DNA of 64,000 nucleotides from PALSA-1006 sp963733265 (GCA_963733265.1 CAVTCF010000008.1:1-64000), one strand, 5' to 3'. Shown: positions 34,958 through 43,864, counted from the stretch's first letter. Numbers and translations are program-made. The notes: generated by a model from the sequence alone, not told the origin.

Positions 34958-37001
34958 AAGGATAGGAAATTCAAGCGCACAAGTCAATTTAAAATTCAAG
35001 CGCACAAGTCAATTTATTTCCGGCCATTTTCGGCATCCCCACCCCAAGCCAATCCCATTCTCATCTTCGCATCCCTGAAAAAGCCTTCACTTCGTCTTCC
35101 TCTTCCCCAAAATCGTAGTAATTTCCCCAAAACCCGCCCCACGCTGAACCCGATGCACAGCCCTTCCCAAAGCATGCTGAAAACTTCTTTTCACCAAGCG
35201 ACACTCTGATCAAATTCGATTTCCGGTTCCGGCTCAGCTATCACCCATTCGTGATCATTTCCGGCCTGTGCGGAAACCTCAGCCAACTCCCACAGCGGCG
35301 GCCCACGCGCCGGGGCGATTCGCGGCGGCTGGCTTGATTCGCCGATATGCTCCAGAATCTTCCTCACGTCACTCGCCTCGTTGATGAAGGCGATAATTCG
35401 CATCTGCGCTTGGCAGATCGGGCAGTTCAGCGGAAATGCTTCGTAGATGCGCGCCAGCAGCATGGCCCACAGATAGTGCGACGCACGGCGAGGTTTTTCC
35501 TCTGCTCCGGCGGCATCCGCAAGCGGCAAAGACGGTGCAATCACCGCCACCGGAGCCATTGCGATGACTGCCGCGCGCAGGGGCGAGTTGGGTGCCAGCA
35601 CACCGTAATAGCGATGCCGATGCGAACGGGGTGGCGGCACTAATGCGGCAATTTTACCGATCAGTTCCAGCGGTGTCAGCACCAGATCGCTTGAACCATC
35701 AAGGCCGGGCTTGGGACTGTGGTAGACCAGATGTTCGGCATCCAGTTGTTGCAGATGTTCCAGCGCGAAGGGTGGGCGTGCGCAGTAACGCAGCAGACGC
35801 TCCAATCCTGCCCGGTCTTTCTGGTTAATGCATACCGAGGCATCCACTGAAAACCCGCCGCCATGTACCCAACTGCCCATCACCTCAGCATCGCCCTTGT
35901 CAAACAGGCCGCGACGGACGAAAGTGCGCAGCACAAGCCTTCGAACCTCTGCTTGTACCTTGGCAATGGCGGTCTCATCAATCCATGTCGCCGCATGAAA
36001 ATCCACCCCCGCCCCATCGCCAGCATTGGCGGCTGGCTCAAATACCCCGTCAACGATACAGCAGTGAAAGTGGACGTGCTCGTTAAGGGACGAGCCGAAG
36101 CGGTGGATGAAGGCAACCGCGCCTATTCGGGCTTGGGCATTGCAACCCGGGCTGTGTTCGCGCAAGCACCGTTCCACCTCGCGCAGAAAGATGCGCAAGA
36201 CAGCACCTTGCAAGGCTACATCACGTTGCAAGTAATAGCGCAGCCGCTTGGACACCGAGAGTACCCATTGACGTACCGGCAACCGGGGAAACACGTGATC
36301 GGCCAGATGCGCGGCTGTTTCGACCATGCGCCGTGTGTTGCACGAAGGGCATACGCCACGACCTTTGCAGGAGAAGGCGATCAGGAAGTCGTGTCCGCAC
36401 TCGTCACAATGAGCTCTGGCGAAACCGTGCGCCAAAATTCCGCATTCGAGATAGCGACGAAAGGCATTCTCCACATGAGCAGGCGGCGATTCATTGTATT
36501 CCCCGCTTGAAAGTGCCAGCCAAGTTTCGAAGTGCGTCTGAACAGTGCGATACCACAGCGTCTGTTCGGGACGGCGGCGCTGGTAGCACTGGGTACGGGG
36601 TGCGACAGATTTGGCGGGGGCTTCCACGGGGTAATCCCATTCTGAATTTGAGGCACATCAACCGTGCAGAGACAGAATGGGGGGAACGTAGCCCGAACAG
36701 CGTCAACAGGGAGGAACGGCAACTCGCCGGGGTCGGCTTGTGCCTTGTGGTCGAGGTCTGACAGCGAAATGGAATGATCGTTCCATTTTGATGCAGCACT
36801 GCTGCAACAAGTCTGTAATCGATACGGATGAACACAAGGCAAACAGCACTGCCTATTGACCGAGCAGTGTTAAAATGCCCGTCATGCTCAATGACCGTGC
36901 GCAAATCCTGCTAAAGGTTACTATGAGAGAAATTGACTGGCTGCTCCTCTGCACATAAGAGCCATAGATGTTAGTGATGGCAATCAGTCAAGTGTCGGCC
37001 A
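34958..37001 (-). mobile_element. IS91-like element, copy B (uninterrupted)
   Basis: It runs from AAGGATAGGAAATTCAA (34958) to TCAAGTGTCGGCCA (37001), the same outer end as the fragment at 9914. The left end contains a tandem duplication of AATTCAAGCGCACAAGTCAA (35 bases apart or less). It carries one intact transposase gene and is probably competent for movement. Confidence 0.85.
35191..36627 (-). CDS. IS91-family Y2/HUH transposase (copy B)
   Basis: 478 aa, differing from copy A by only a few residues (for example VSKRLR for VPKRLR, and LAEVSAQAGNDHEW near the C-terminus). The zinc-binding CDECGH and CPSCNTRR motifs and the HVHFH metal site are intact. A cluster of synonymous changes around 35258-35450 shows this part has diverged more than the rest, perhaps by recombination with another copy. 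Confidence 0.92.
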   Translation of the reverse strand: MEAPAKSVAPRTQCYQRRRPEQTLWYRTVQTHFETWLALSSGEYNESPPAHVENAFRRYLECGILAHGFARAHCDECGHDFLIAFSCKGRGVCPSCNTRRMVETAAHLADHVFPRLPVRQWVLSVSKRLRYYLQRDVALQGAVLRIFLREVERCLREHSPGCNAQARIGAVAFIHRFGSSLNEHVHFHCCIVDGVFEPAANAGDGAGVDFHAATWIDETAIAKVQAEVRRLVLRTFVRRGLFDKGDAEVMGSWVHGGGFSVDASVCINQKDRAGLERLLRYCARPPFALEHLQQLDAEHLVYHSPKPGLDGSSDLVLTPLELIGKIAALVPPPRSHRHRYYGVLAPNSPLRAAVIAMAPVAVIAPSLPLADAAGAEEKPRRASHYLWAMLLARIYEAFPLNCPICQAQMRIIAFINEASDVRKILEHIGESSQPPRIAPARGPPLWELAEVSAQAGNDHEWVIAEPEPEIEFDQSVAW

Positions 37002-37093
37002 TGAACCGACGGTCGAGGACTTCAGCCAATTTAGGCAAGAACATAAAACGTGGTCTTTCCACAACAGTTACTGAATATTACTTGGAGATATGT

Positions 37094-37597
37094 ATGAAGG
37101 GTATGTTTGTTATTTTGCTGGCAATTCCAATATTGGCAAACTCGGCCGAATTTACCCTTAACGGTAAAATTATTAAATCCTCAAAGGTAGTGATTGAAGC
37201 CAAATGTGCTGGATACAGTCTTCTAGTAAAAGAAGAACGTTATCCTGAAGAGGCGAGAGGTCAGGTTCCCGTTGGTTCTGGGATTGAAGGTTATCTTGGG
37301 GATGACCTTATCGCGAATGCCACTGCATATATACAAAGAGGTAGCGAAGAAAAACTAATTCCATCTGTTGCTAAGAAATATCAAAAAGCTGGAAAGCTTT
37401 CACGTGATGATGATCGCGTATATATACCTCGTCAGGGTTATTGCCTAAATGAAAATACTTTCTTACTTTCACTTGACTCAGGTGGCAACTGCTCTGATTG
37501 CGAGGTTTTAATTAAGTATCGAATCAACAAGGATGGCAGCATCTCGGATGCTGGCTTCCCTTCTGGGAAAGAGGCTGAAAAAGCAATGGCGCATTAA
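37094..37597 (+). CDS. secreted hypothetical protein
   Basis: 167 aa from ATG 37094 with GGAG six bases upstream; the longer frame from 36968 begins inside the IS91 end. It has a signal peptide (MKGMFVILLAIPILANSAEF) and a periplasmic domain with three cysteine pairs or singles (KCAGYSLL, QGYCLNENTF, GGNCSDCEVL). No family recognised. It lies alone just right of the IS91-like element. Confidence 0.65.
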   Translation: MKGMFVILLAIPILANSAEFTLNGKIIKSSKVVIEAKCAGYSLLVKEERYPEEARGQVPVGSGIEGYLGDDLIANATAYIQRGSEEKLIPSVAKKYQKAGKLSRDDDRVYIPRQGYCLNENTFLLSLDSGGNCSDCEVLIKYRINKDGSISDAGFPSGKEAEKAMAH

Positions 37598-37640
37598 CGA
37601 TTGCCTTCATGCAATATAGCATTTTTCCACGGTCCGAAAT

Positions 37641-37759
37641 GGGTTACAAGCAGTCCGATGAGCCTCCTGATTTTCTCCATTTTGAGCGTCTCTTGTACGT
37701 CGCAAAGCAGCCGTTAGATTTGCATAAAAAAGATCAACTCATCGGACTGCTTGTAACCC
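37641..37759. repeat. 119-bp MITE-like element with 22-bp inverted ends, copy 1
   Basis: The ends start GGGTTACAAGCAGTCCGATG and the complement is repeated exactly at the other end (37738-37759). A second, inverted copy of the same length lies at 43622-43740. It is non-coding. Partial similarity continues about 50 bp beyond the right inverted end in both copies (shared GCGGACATTCG). Confidence 0.8.
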
Positions 37760-37830
37760 TCAAGAGCCAGTCGATCCTTCGAATTTGATTCCCTATTGCG
37801 GACATTCGCCAAGTAAGGCCAGTATATCTC

Positions 37831-38163
37831 TTATCGAATTTCGATCACAGCATCACCGGCGGCCAACATGTCACGCAGTGCAGGCAATATTCTCGAAAAT
37901 GCCTCCAACAATACTGCCTTCCGGCAATTGCCTAATCGAACCCATATAACTTGTGGCGGGATGCTGCGTTGTTGATTGGCGAGCGCCTGAAAATCTTCAT
38001 CCTTAGTGATGATGGTAAGGCCGCGCTCTTTGGCGTACTGCCAAATTATTCTGTCCTCAACTGCATCCAGCCCGACATCCTGAACATGGGCGCATTCCCA
38101 ACCATTGGCTGCTAGATAGCGAGCTAAGGCCAAGGGCAACTGATTATCGACCAACAGGGTCAT
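37831..38163 (-). CDS. DUF5615 PIN-like toxin
   Basis: A 110-aa PIN-like nuclease domain: MTLLVDNQLPLALARYLAAN has the first Asp, VGLDAVEDRIIWQYAKERGL follows, and TIITKDEDFQAL has the acidic cluster typical of the family. It overlaps the DUF433 gene by 4 bp, the usual antitoxin-toxin order. Confidence 0.88.
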   Translation of the reverse strand: MTLLVDNQLPLALARYLAANGWECAHVQDVGLDAVEDRIIWQYAKERGLTIITKDEDFQALANQQRSIPPQVIWVRLGNCRKAVLLEAFSRILPALRDMLAAGDAVIEIR

Positions 38164-38390
38164 GCGGCGATCAGAATGGCATGGTCGGTCTGAGCTGCGG
38201 CATATTCAAGAGAAGCGAGAATGTCGCTTTCTTCAAGTGAGGGATAATCCTCAAGAATTTCCTGATGGGAAGCACCTGCACAAAGCAGGCCCAATATGTC
38301 GGTCACACGGATGCGCAAGCCGCGAATGCATGGGCGACCTCCGCACTTACCGGGTTCGATGGTGATTCGAGAGAGAAGACTAGGTTTCAT
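38160..38390 (-). CDS. DUF433 antitoxin
   Basis: A 76-aa DUF433 protein (ITIEPGKCGGRPCIRGLRIR, then VTDILGLLCAGASHQEIL and YPSLEESDILASLEYA), the DNA-binding antitoxin partner of DUF5615 toxins. It is translationally coupled to the toxin gene. Confidence 0.9.
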   Translation of the reverse strand: MKPSLLSRITIEPGKCGGRPCIRGLRIRVTDILGLLCAGASHQEILEDYPSLEESDILASLEYAAAQTDHAILIAA

Positions 38391-38939
38391 GATTATTCCA
38401 ATTCTATTGAGGTAAGCATATTAGTAAGTATGACGTTCACAAACCCGATAAGCAAGAGAGCTTCAATATTTGGCAAACACTAACCCAAAGCACTCATCGA
38501 GTTCTGCGAATTGGTTGCCCGAAAGCGGTCGTTGAGTCTTTTCGAAGGGCAAAGCGAATTACGCCGGATGTTTGAGTGTTTATTACTTAAGTTCTCTAAT
38601 TGACTACCCTGAAGAAAAAGATGGAAACTTGCGAATGGTGGAGCATGGAATATTAGCTGCCTTACCGTTGTGCTTTTCGGCGCTGCGGAAATCATGTCCA
38701 TCGCACTATCCAGCGCATTGCCGGACTGTTCCTGCAAATAATGGATTTGCGGGATGCTGGTCTGGGCTGCAATGTCCAGCTTGATTTGTTGCAATGAGTG
38801 CAGCGCACGATTGCGTAAGTCCGCCTGTGCATGTGCCTGGTCCAACGCTTGGTTACGGTACTGCGCGCACTGCAAACGTCACAGGCGTAGACTGCTTGAG
38901 GAAGTCCATATTGAGAGTCTTGGATAAAAGGGGGTAACG
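38391..38939. other. intergenic region with a possible gene remnant
   Basis: The minus strand from about 38875 to 38660 has coding-like composition (ALDQAHAQADLRNRALHSLQ, then SIPQIHYLQEQSGNALDSAM) but no ribosome site, and it runs into unrelated sequence. A CCGAAAGCGGTCGTTGAG repeat-like motif at 38519 recurs in similar form elsewhere in the window. Nothing functional is supported. Confidence 0.35.
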
Positions 38940-39164
38940 ATGAATAGTTTTGAAGAAGACATATTAAACGACTCAACATCGCAAACTGAAGACGCCATTG
39001 AGAAAAGGCGCGAGTCATTTCGCCAAACCAACGCCTCCATGGCTCTAAGTGGATTTGTTGCAGATGAGGAACAGTTGGCGTTACAAGAAAAAATTATTCA
39101 AGGCAGATTAACTTGGAAACAAGCCAGTGCTCTGGTGTTTGCCAAATACAGTCAACCAGAGTAA
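38940..39164 (+). CDS. VbhA-type antitoxin, orphan
   Basis: A 74-aa protein whose middle reads NASMALSGFVADEEQLALQE and IIQGRLTWKQASALVF, the VbhA antitoxin signature (SGF then an inhibitory helix and G-x-x-T/S). VbhA normally precedes a Fic-domain AMP-transferase (VbhT). Here the next 90 bp is non-coding and then an opposite-strand PIN gene, so the toxin is absent. Confidence 0.72.
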   Translation: MNSFEEDILNDSTSQTEDAIEKRRESFRQTNASMALSGFVADEEQLALQEKIIQGRLTWKQASALVFAKYSQPE

Positions 39165-39254
39165 GACCTTGGCCATCAGCAGGCCGTAAAAAGATATCTC
39201 AATCAAAACACTTAAATTGTGGGATATGCCAAATTTACAGTCTCCAGGTCGGCC

Positions 39255-39563
39255 TTATGAAAAGCTTTGCATAAAGCCGACTTTGCGTCGTCCTATCACA
39301 CTCATTGGCCTTAAGCCAGCCTCAACAGCGGGTCTGTTCGCTTCAACGTTTGCAGAGGCAAGTAGCGCACGAATCGCGGTGGCTGCATCTGACGGCTGGA
39401 AATCGTAGACCCTGAGCAGTACCCACACAAATTCGCACAAGCACGGTAGCGCGACCGCAATCAATTCGGCATCGGTCAGTATCTTTGCGGCGACGCTCGC
39501 TTGAGCGGGATCGTCGCGCACAACAGCACGAATTAGAACGTTGGTGTCAACGGAGATTTTCAT
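39255..39563 (-). pseudogene. VapC-type PIN toxin, C-terminally truncated
   Basis: A PIN-domain N-terminus (MKISVDTNVLIRAVVRDDPA, then PCLCEFVWVLLRVYDF) runs normally to about residue 82. It then departs from the family at GLRPMSVIGRRKVGF, losing the later acidic residues of the active site. Expected length is about 130; this is 102. Probably inactive. It overlaps the antitoxin gene by 4 bp. Confidence 0.75.
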
Positions 39564-39811
39564 TCTTTTCCAGCCCAGCCTTGTGCAGTGGCCGCGTTGA
39601 TTTCTTCTATCGTGGCTATTTTCTTTGTCCGGCCAGCAAGCAATCCGACGAAGCCGTCAATCGATCCGTTAACTTTTGCAGCTTTGAGCAAACCACGGCC
39701 ATCTGGCAATAAATCTAACTCAATCTTTTCCCCAGGTTTGATGCCAAGATGTTGTAGCACATCTTTCCTAAAGGTCACTTGTCCGCGTGCGGTAACTGTC
39801 AATGTCGTCAT
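39560..39811 (-). CDS. AbrB/VapB-type antitoxin
   Basis: An 83-aa SpoVT/AbrB-fold protein (LTVTARGQVTFRKDVLQHLG, then IKPGEKIELDLLPDGR) with an acidic C-terminal tail for toxin binding. Upstream partner of the truncated VapC-type gene, so it now acts alone or on a dead toxin. Confidence 0.88.
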   Translation of the reverse strand: MTTLTVTARGQVTFRKDVLQHLGIKPGEKIELDLLPDGRGLLKAAKVNGSIDGFVGLLAGRTKKIATIEEINAATAQGWAGKE

Positions 39812-40206
39812 AGCGATGTCCTCACAGTATCTGGAATAATGCCCACACAGTAATGCAAAAATACATTACTGTCAAAATACGACTTCTGGCCTTAAGAAGG
39901 CATAGTGCTTTCTGTATTAAAGACGGTTATAAAAATGGGAAATGAAGAGATCTCGTTCAGCAAACGTGACATTGACGTTAAATAATCACGCGACTAACTG
40001 GGAGACTTGGAGTCATTTCTACAGCCAAATATTAACTGTTGATATTGTGACATAATTCAATAATAATTAATAGAAGGGGGTAAATCGGGTTATTTAGAGT
40101 CACATTTTATAGTAACAATAAGTTAGACTATATAACGTATCTAATTGATAGTGAGAAATAAAGACGATTATTAGGCAAATAACACCGAGTAATATACAAC
40201 TAGTTT
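39812..40206. other. AT-rich intergenic region, no gene seen
   Basis: About 395 very AT-rich bases up to the right 16-bp direct repeat. No coding frame or stable hairpin was recognised. Confidence 0.6.
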
Positions 40207-40222
40207 GAATGGATTCCGAAGC
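40207..40222 (+). repeat. 16-bp direct repeat, right copy (candidate att core)
   Basis: GAATGGATTCCGAAGC, identical to 5760-5775. The TTCCGAAGC part recurs at 40319 and 40424, each exactly 105 bp on. It marks the probable right boundary of the 34.4-kb segment. Confidence 0.65.
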
Positions 40223-40423
40223 TTAAGGTCATTCGGGCAGTTTGAGGTAAAATGACCGTAAGTCCCAACCTAGATTTCTTCATAAAGCGCCCGTAGCTCA
40301 TTTGGATAGAGTATCGGTTTCCGAAGCTTAAGGTCATTCGGGCAGTTTGAGGTAAAATGACCGTAAGTCCCAACCTAGATTTCTTCATAAAGCGCCCGTA
40401 GCTCATTTGGATAGAGTATCGGT
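40214..40423 (+). repeat. 105-bp tandem duplication including the tRNA-Arg 5' half
   Basis: Two identical 105-bp units (40214-40318 and 40319-40423), each starting TTCCGAAGC, then upstream DNA (CTTAAGGTCATTCGGGCAG), then the first half of tRNA-Arg to the anticodon loop. The unit ends are the att-like core, so the duplication was probably made by site-specific recombination or core slippage rather than at random. Confidence 0.88.
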
Positions 40424-40468
40424 TTCCGAAGCCGAGGGTGGTGGGTTCGAATCCCGCCGGGCGCACCA
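40392..40468 (+). tRNA. tRNA-Arg (anticodon CCG)
   Basis: 77 bases including CCA. Acceptor stem GCGCCCG pairs with CGGGCGC. The anticodon stem-loop is TCGGT-TTCCGAA-GCCGA with CCG at its centre. The T arm is GTGGGTTCGAATCCCGC. It is the only intact RNA gene in the window and the attachment target of the flanking elements. A 5' half of the same gene lies 105 bp upstream. Confidence 0.95.
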
Positions 40469-40599
40469 CATAAGGCTTTCAGGCCATCCAGGTTTTTCAC
40501 AGAGCAAATTTCCAGCTCAAATATTTTAGTTGACCAGCGTGATTTTCGCATCACATACTTGTTTGTGACCAACACTCAAGGAAATTAAAGTAATTCTTC

Positions 40600-40641
40600 T
40601 GTGCCCATTCCGTGCCCAAAATGTGCCCAGCCTGTGCCCAC
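40600..40641 (+). repeat. four TGTGCCCA direct repeats (candidate integrase arm sites)
   Basis: Four copies of (T)GTGCCCA with spacing of about 10 bp start 130 bp after the tRNA. The layout mirrors the TTGGTGACT array at 5865-5907 but the sequence differs, which points to a second integrase specificity and hence another element beginning at this tRNA. Confidence 0.55.
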
Positions 40642-40712
40642 TAAAACTTCATCGATAACGCCCAATCAATCATTTTGAGTGTTGGTCACCGTGCCAACCT
40701 GATAAATCAACA

Positions 40713-40850
40713 TTAGCTCTCAATTGGCGGTACAAATTCAAATATATCGCCAACTGCACAGCCAAACAATGAGCAAAGTCGTTCTATTGTTTCCATATCT
40801 ACCCTCAAGGATAAAACAGCGACTGACCCAACCAAACCAGAACTGGAGAC
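40713..40850 (-). pseudogene. XRE-type regulator remnant
   Basis: The frame reads VAVLSLRVDMETIERLCSLF and GCAVGDIFEFVPPIES before a stop at 40713, the C-terminal half of a small XRE protein. The N-terminal half is missing. It occupies the same relative place as the intact XRE gene at 5989 next to its arm-site array, so this is a decayed element end. The matching integrase is gone. Confidence 0.65.
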
Positions 40851-40907
40851 AGTAGGGCAGTAATAATCGGCACAGTCGAATTGTTATCAAAATAATTGGA
40901 GACAAAT

Positions 40908-41210
40908 ATGCATCAAACGACAGATGAAGAATTTGAAACCGAATTGAAAAAGAAACCCTGCCCAGTCTGCGGCGTGATTGGACAATTAATTACACAGCAT
41001 ATGCAGCTCAAATTTAACTACAAGGGCTATCCAGTTGAGGTGGAAGGCAGAGGATGGTCCTGCATAGGGGGATGCGGACAGAAACTTATATCGGACGAGC
41101 TGAAAGAACGGTTAGATAACCAGACTAGTGTAATAGATGAAAGGATTCAAAACCAATACATCGTGGCTGAGCAAAAATTGGATGTCCTGACATGTCAAAC
41201 CATTCACTAA
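40908..41210 (+). CDS. YgiT-type zinc-finger protein
   Basis: 100 aa from ATG 40908 (GGAG seven bases upstream). It has an N-terminal zinc finger with CPVCG and WSCIGGCGQ around a VEVEGRGW strand, as in the N-terminal domain of MqsA/YgiT antitoxins. The DNA-binding domain of MqsA is absent. No toxin gene is adjacent. Function open. Confidence 0.65.
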   Translation: MHQTTDEEFETELKKKPCPVCGVIGQLITQHMQLKFNYKGYPVEVEGRGWSCIGGCGQKLISDELKERLDNQTSVIDERIQNQYIVAEQKLDVLTCQTIH

Positions 41211-41279
41211 TCAGGCAAGCAAATTTGGCCGCCTACGAAACTTAGTACTGGTAACGACGAAATTACTACGGGGAACGAA

Positions 41280-42155
41280 ATGAACAGAATCACTAGTTTC
41301 ACATTTGCAACTTTTGTAACCGTTACTGCGATAGTAATGTCCGCAGTAGCGGCGCATGACCGGGGTAGCACGGTCATAGATAAAACGTTACTGATGGCAA
41401 TTTCAGTAGCGATCTGTGCCGGAAGTCATCTTATCCCATCAATTTCCAAAACAAAACTGGCGTGGTTATTGTGGGTACTTTGTATGGTTGGTGCCGTTTA
41501 TAGCCACATCACATTTTTTAGTTTCGCAAAACTGCGCGCGAACGATGACCGATCACAGTATTCCATTCAAAAAAATGGAGTGGAAAGAGAGATCGAAGCA
41601 ACGCGGTCTGCTCTTGCAAGAATCGAAGCTCGACCAGTAGCGACAGTAGCATCTGAATTGGCCGTTACAAAAGGGTGGAGTAGGCGAAATGCACTAGAGG
41701 AAGAGCTCTCTGAAGCAAGGCGAGCATCTGCGCTCCAAACTGAAATGATAAAACTGACCAGTAAAGCAACAGTAATAGAAGTAACGGGTTCCGAAGACAT
41801 AGTAACTTCGAGAATAGCGAAAGTAACGGGCGGTAACCAGGACAGTATCGAATTAGTAATTGCGTTGATATTTTCCATACTGATTGAATTGTTGGGTGCT
41901 TTTCTATGGCGCGAGGTTCTAATACGAAAAGATGAGAATCCTGCATTAGAGAGTCCAATAAAGTCAGATGCAAATTCGCATGTTGATCTGGAGAATGCCA
42001 TTGCGACAGGAATAGTAAAACCAACGGTCAAAGGAATTCGGACATTTCTGGGATGCAGCCAATCAAAGGCAATGGAATTTCGACGTACCTACAATTTACA
42101 AAATAACGGAAAAAATAGGAATCTAACAATGTTTCAGAAAAACTCTTTCATGTAA
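41280..42155 (+). CDS. membrane protein with coiled-coil, unknown function
   Basis: A 291-aa protein with three hydrophobic segments in the first 85 residues, a helical charged segment (about residues 95-165, EREIEATRSALARIEAR), a fourth membrane segment (SIELVIALIFSILIELLGAF) and a cytoplasmic tail that may include a short DNA-binding-like region (GIRTFLGCSQSKAMEFRRTY). It is of the kind found on plasmids and integrative elements. No family named. Confidence 0.6.
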   Translation: MNRITSFTFATFVTVTAIVMSAVAAHDRGSTVIDKTLLMAISVAICAGSHLIPSISKTKLAWLLWVLCMVGAVYSHITFFSFAKLRANDDRSQYSIQKNGVEREIEATRSALARIEARPVATVASELAVTKGWSRRNALEEELSEARRASALQTEMIKLTSKATVIEVTGSEDIVTSRIAKVTGGNQDSIELVIALIFSILIELLGAFLWREVLIRKDENPALESPIKSDANSHVDLENAIATGIVKPTVKGIRTFLGCSQSKAMEFRRTYNLQNNGKNRNLTMFQKNSFM

Positions 42156-42211
42156 TTGAATGAGTAATCTGAAGTCATTCAACTTGTTTAGTTTACGCAA
42201 AAAAGGGCAAA

Positions 42212-43060
42212 GTGATGATACACAAAAAAACGCAAATATTTGAACGTACCATGATACTTCTTGTTGTCGCCTCGTCATTAATGGGGTGTTCGACCAATCA
42301 AAATAAGATATTTGAGCAACAAGAATATGAGGCAAAACGCAGCAACATCGTGTTCAAGGTTCAAAGACCAGACTATCAGATAGTGCTGGACAATGATAAC
42401 AAGATTACTCAAATCTGCAATGTGGCAACCAGCTCACAATGTAATTTACCAAAGGGTACAGGCAAAGAAGTAGTCCAGATTTCAAACAGACAAATTGGCC
42501 TTGGAGGTTACTCGGCCATTACCACAGAATGTGGCGAGAAGAACATGTACGCACACAATAATCCAGTTGAGCGTATTGATTCCAGTGAGTGCAGCAGCAG
42601 ATTTTACAGTATTAGTGATTATCACATTCCAGTCAAACTGATATTTGGGGTATTTACGCTGGGTATACCTGCTGTTCATTGCGGCGTAATAGTGTCGCAT
42701 ACAGACTCATGCAGTATGAACGCAACAGTTGACGCTCAATATTCTCTACCAGGAGGCGGGACAGCGCCAACAAATGATCCACAAAATGCTACGTATTTAG
42801 ATGATTTAAATGCCTTCAATCATCCAGGAGGCGGAAATACTAACTATCAAATTCCCGTGCCTGCGGGTATGACTTCGCAACAATTTGATCAGGCGGTGCA
42901 ATCCTCAGGAAAAAGTTACTCTGCACCATTCTATGATCCGACTGGAATTGCTGGACCTAACTCAAATTCTGCCGCAAATCAGATTATACAAGGCGCGGGC
43001 GGCACTACTCCAAACGTGCCCGGTGCAGTAGGTCAGTATTACTGGAATATTGATTATTAA
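42212..43060 (+). CDS. hypothetical lipoprotein
   Basis: 282 aa with a lipoprotein signal (LLVVASSLMGCSTNQN, lipidation Cys in the LMGC box). The mature part has several Cys, including CNVATSSQCNLP and ECGEK, and a Gly/Pro/Asn-rich C-terminus. No family recognised. It lies 24 bp before the next small membrane protein gene and probably in the same transcript. Confidence 0.65.
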   Translation: MMIHKKTQIFERTMILLVVASSLMGCSTNQNKIFEQQEYEAKRSNIVFKVQRPDYQIVLDNDNKITQICNVATSSQCNLPKGTGKEVVQISNRQIGLGGYSAITTECGEKNMYAHNNPVERIDSSECSSRFYSISDYHIPVKLIFGVFTLGIPAVHCGVIVSHTDSCSMNATVDAQYSLPGGGTAPTNDPQNATYLDDLNAFNHPGGGNTNYQIPVPAGMTSQQFDQAVQSSGKSYSAPFYDPTGIAGPNSNSAANQIIQGAGGTTPNVPGAVGQYYWNIDY

Positions 43061-43083
43061 CTTTCAAAGACAAAACTGCATAC

Positions 43084-43440
43084 ATGCGTAAAAAAATATT
43101 AATTAGCCTGCTCGCTCTATATTTGCTTGCTCTCTTAATTTACTCAATTTGGCTTACACCATTTTTTGTGGACCAAAGAATCTCATCGAAGATACAACCC
43201 GGCATGTCTGGTTTGCAAGTCGCTAATGCGCTTAATATTTTTGAACCTATGGATACAAAAACCAACTCATATTGTGCACCACAAAATAAGGATAATTTCA
43301 GCAAAATTGCAATTTATAATGTAGGCAGCGTTCCATTGCTTCCAGTACCAATGGTTTTTGCGACAACAACTACATTTTGTTTTGATACTCAAGGTAAGTT
43401 GATTGCGTTCCAAACAAGAAGGTATTTTGATGGGCCTTAA
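43084..43440 (+). CDS. small anchored hypothetical protein
   Basis: 118 aa with one N-terminal hydrophobic helix (ILISLLALYLLALLIYSIWL) and a periplasmic domain starting RISSKIQPGMSGLQVANALN, which loosely resembles SmpA/OmlA-type folds (G-M-x-x-x-Q-V). Two cysteines follow. The fold call is weak. Confidence 0.6.
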   Translation: MRKKILISLLALYLLALLIYSIWLTPFFVDQRISSKIQPGMSGLQVANALNIFEPMDTKTNSYCAPQNKDNFSKIAIYNVGSVPLLPVPMVFATTTTFCFDTQGKLIAFQTRRYFDGP

Positions 43441-43864
43441 ATTGTAGCGCACCCCGCTTAAATCTTAACCTCAGCCAAATTACACATCATACGATTTGGC
43501 AAGATTTAAGCTGTTATATCACGATTGAATTCATAACGAAATAAAACGATTTGATCATAGGGATTATGAAATCGAATGTCCGCTAACTGGAAGTGAATTC
43601 TGAACATCGACTGTCGCTTCCGGGTTACAAGCCGACGGATGAGTTGATTGTTTTTATGAAAATACAACGGCTGCAATGCGACGTACAAGAGACACTCAAA
43701 ATGGAGAAAATCAGGAGGCTCATCGGACTGCTTGTAACCCAAAGCCGCCAGCTGACTATGCAAATTGATTGCCGTAAAGGAGTCATTCGAATCGGAACCA
43801 TTCAATGCATGAATCCATAGATGGTTGATCTTAGTACAACTGACGCGCAGTCCAACTTAACGGA
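43441..43864. other. intergenic region holding a MITE-like repeat
   Basis: The stretch between the small anchored protein and the ParE-type toxin is non-coding. It contains the inverted 119-bp repeat and its flanking similarity. ORFs read here are translations of the repeat. Confidence 0.7.
43622..43740. repeat. 119-bp MITE-like element, copy 2 (inverted)
   Basis: Same length and about 90% identity to 37641-37759 but in opposite orientation. The left inverted end is more diverged (GGGTTACAAGCCGACGGATG). Confidence 0.8.

Noticed and set aside
40207..40468. CRISPR-like tandem repeat
   Set aside because: Only two 105-bp units without distinct spacers, made of tRNA sequence; no cas genes in the window.
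40200..40469. 89-codon minus-strand frame with an internal 35-residue repeat
   Set aside because: It is the antisense reading of the duplicated tRNA-Arg region; the protein repeat simply reflects the 105-bp tandem DNA repeat.
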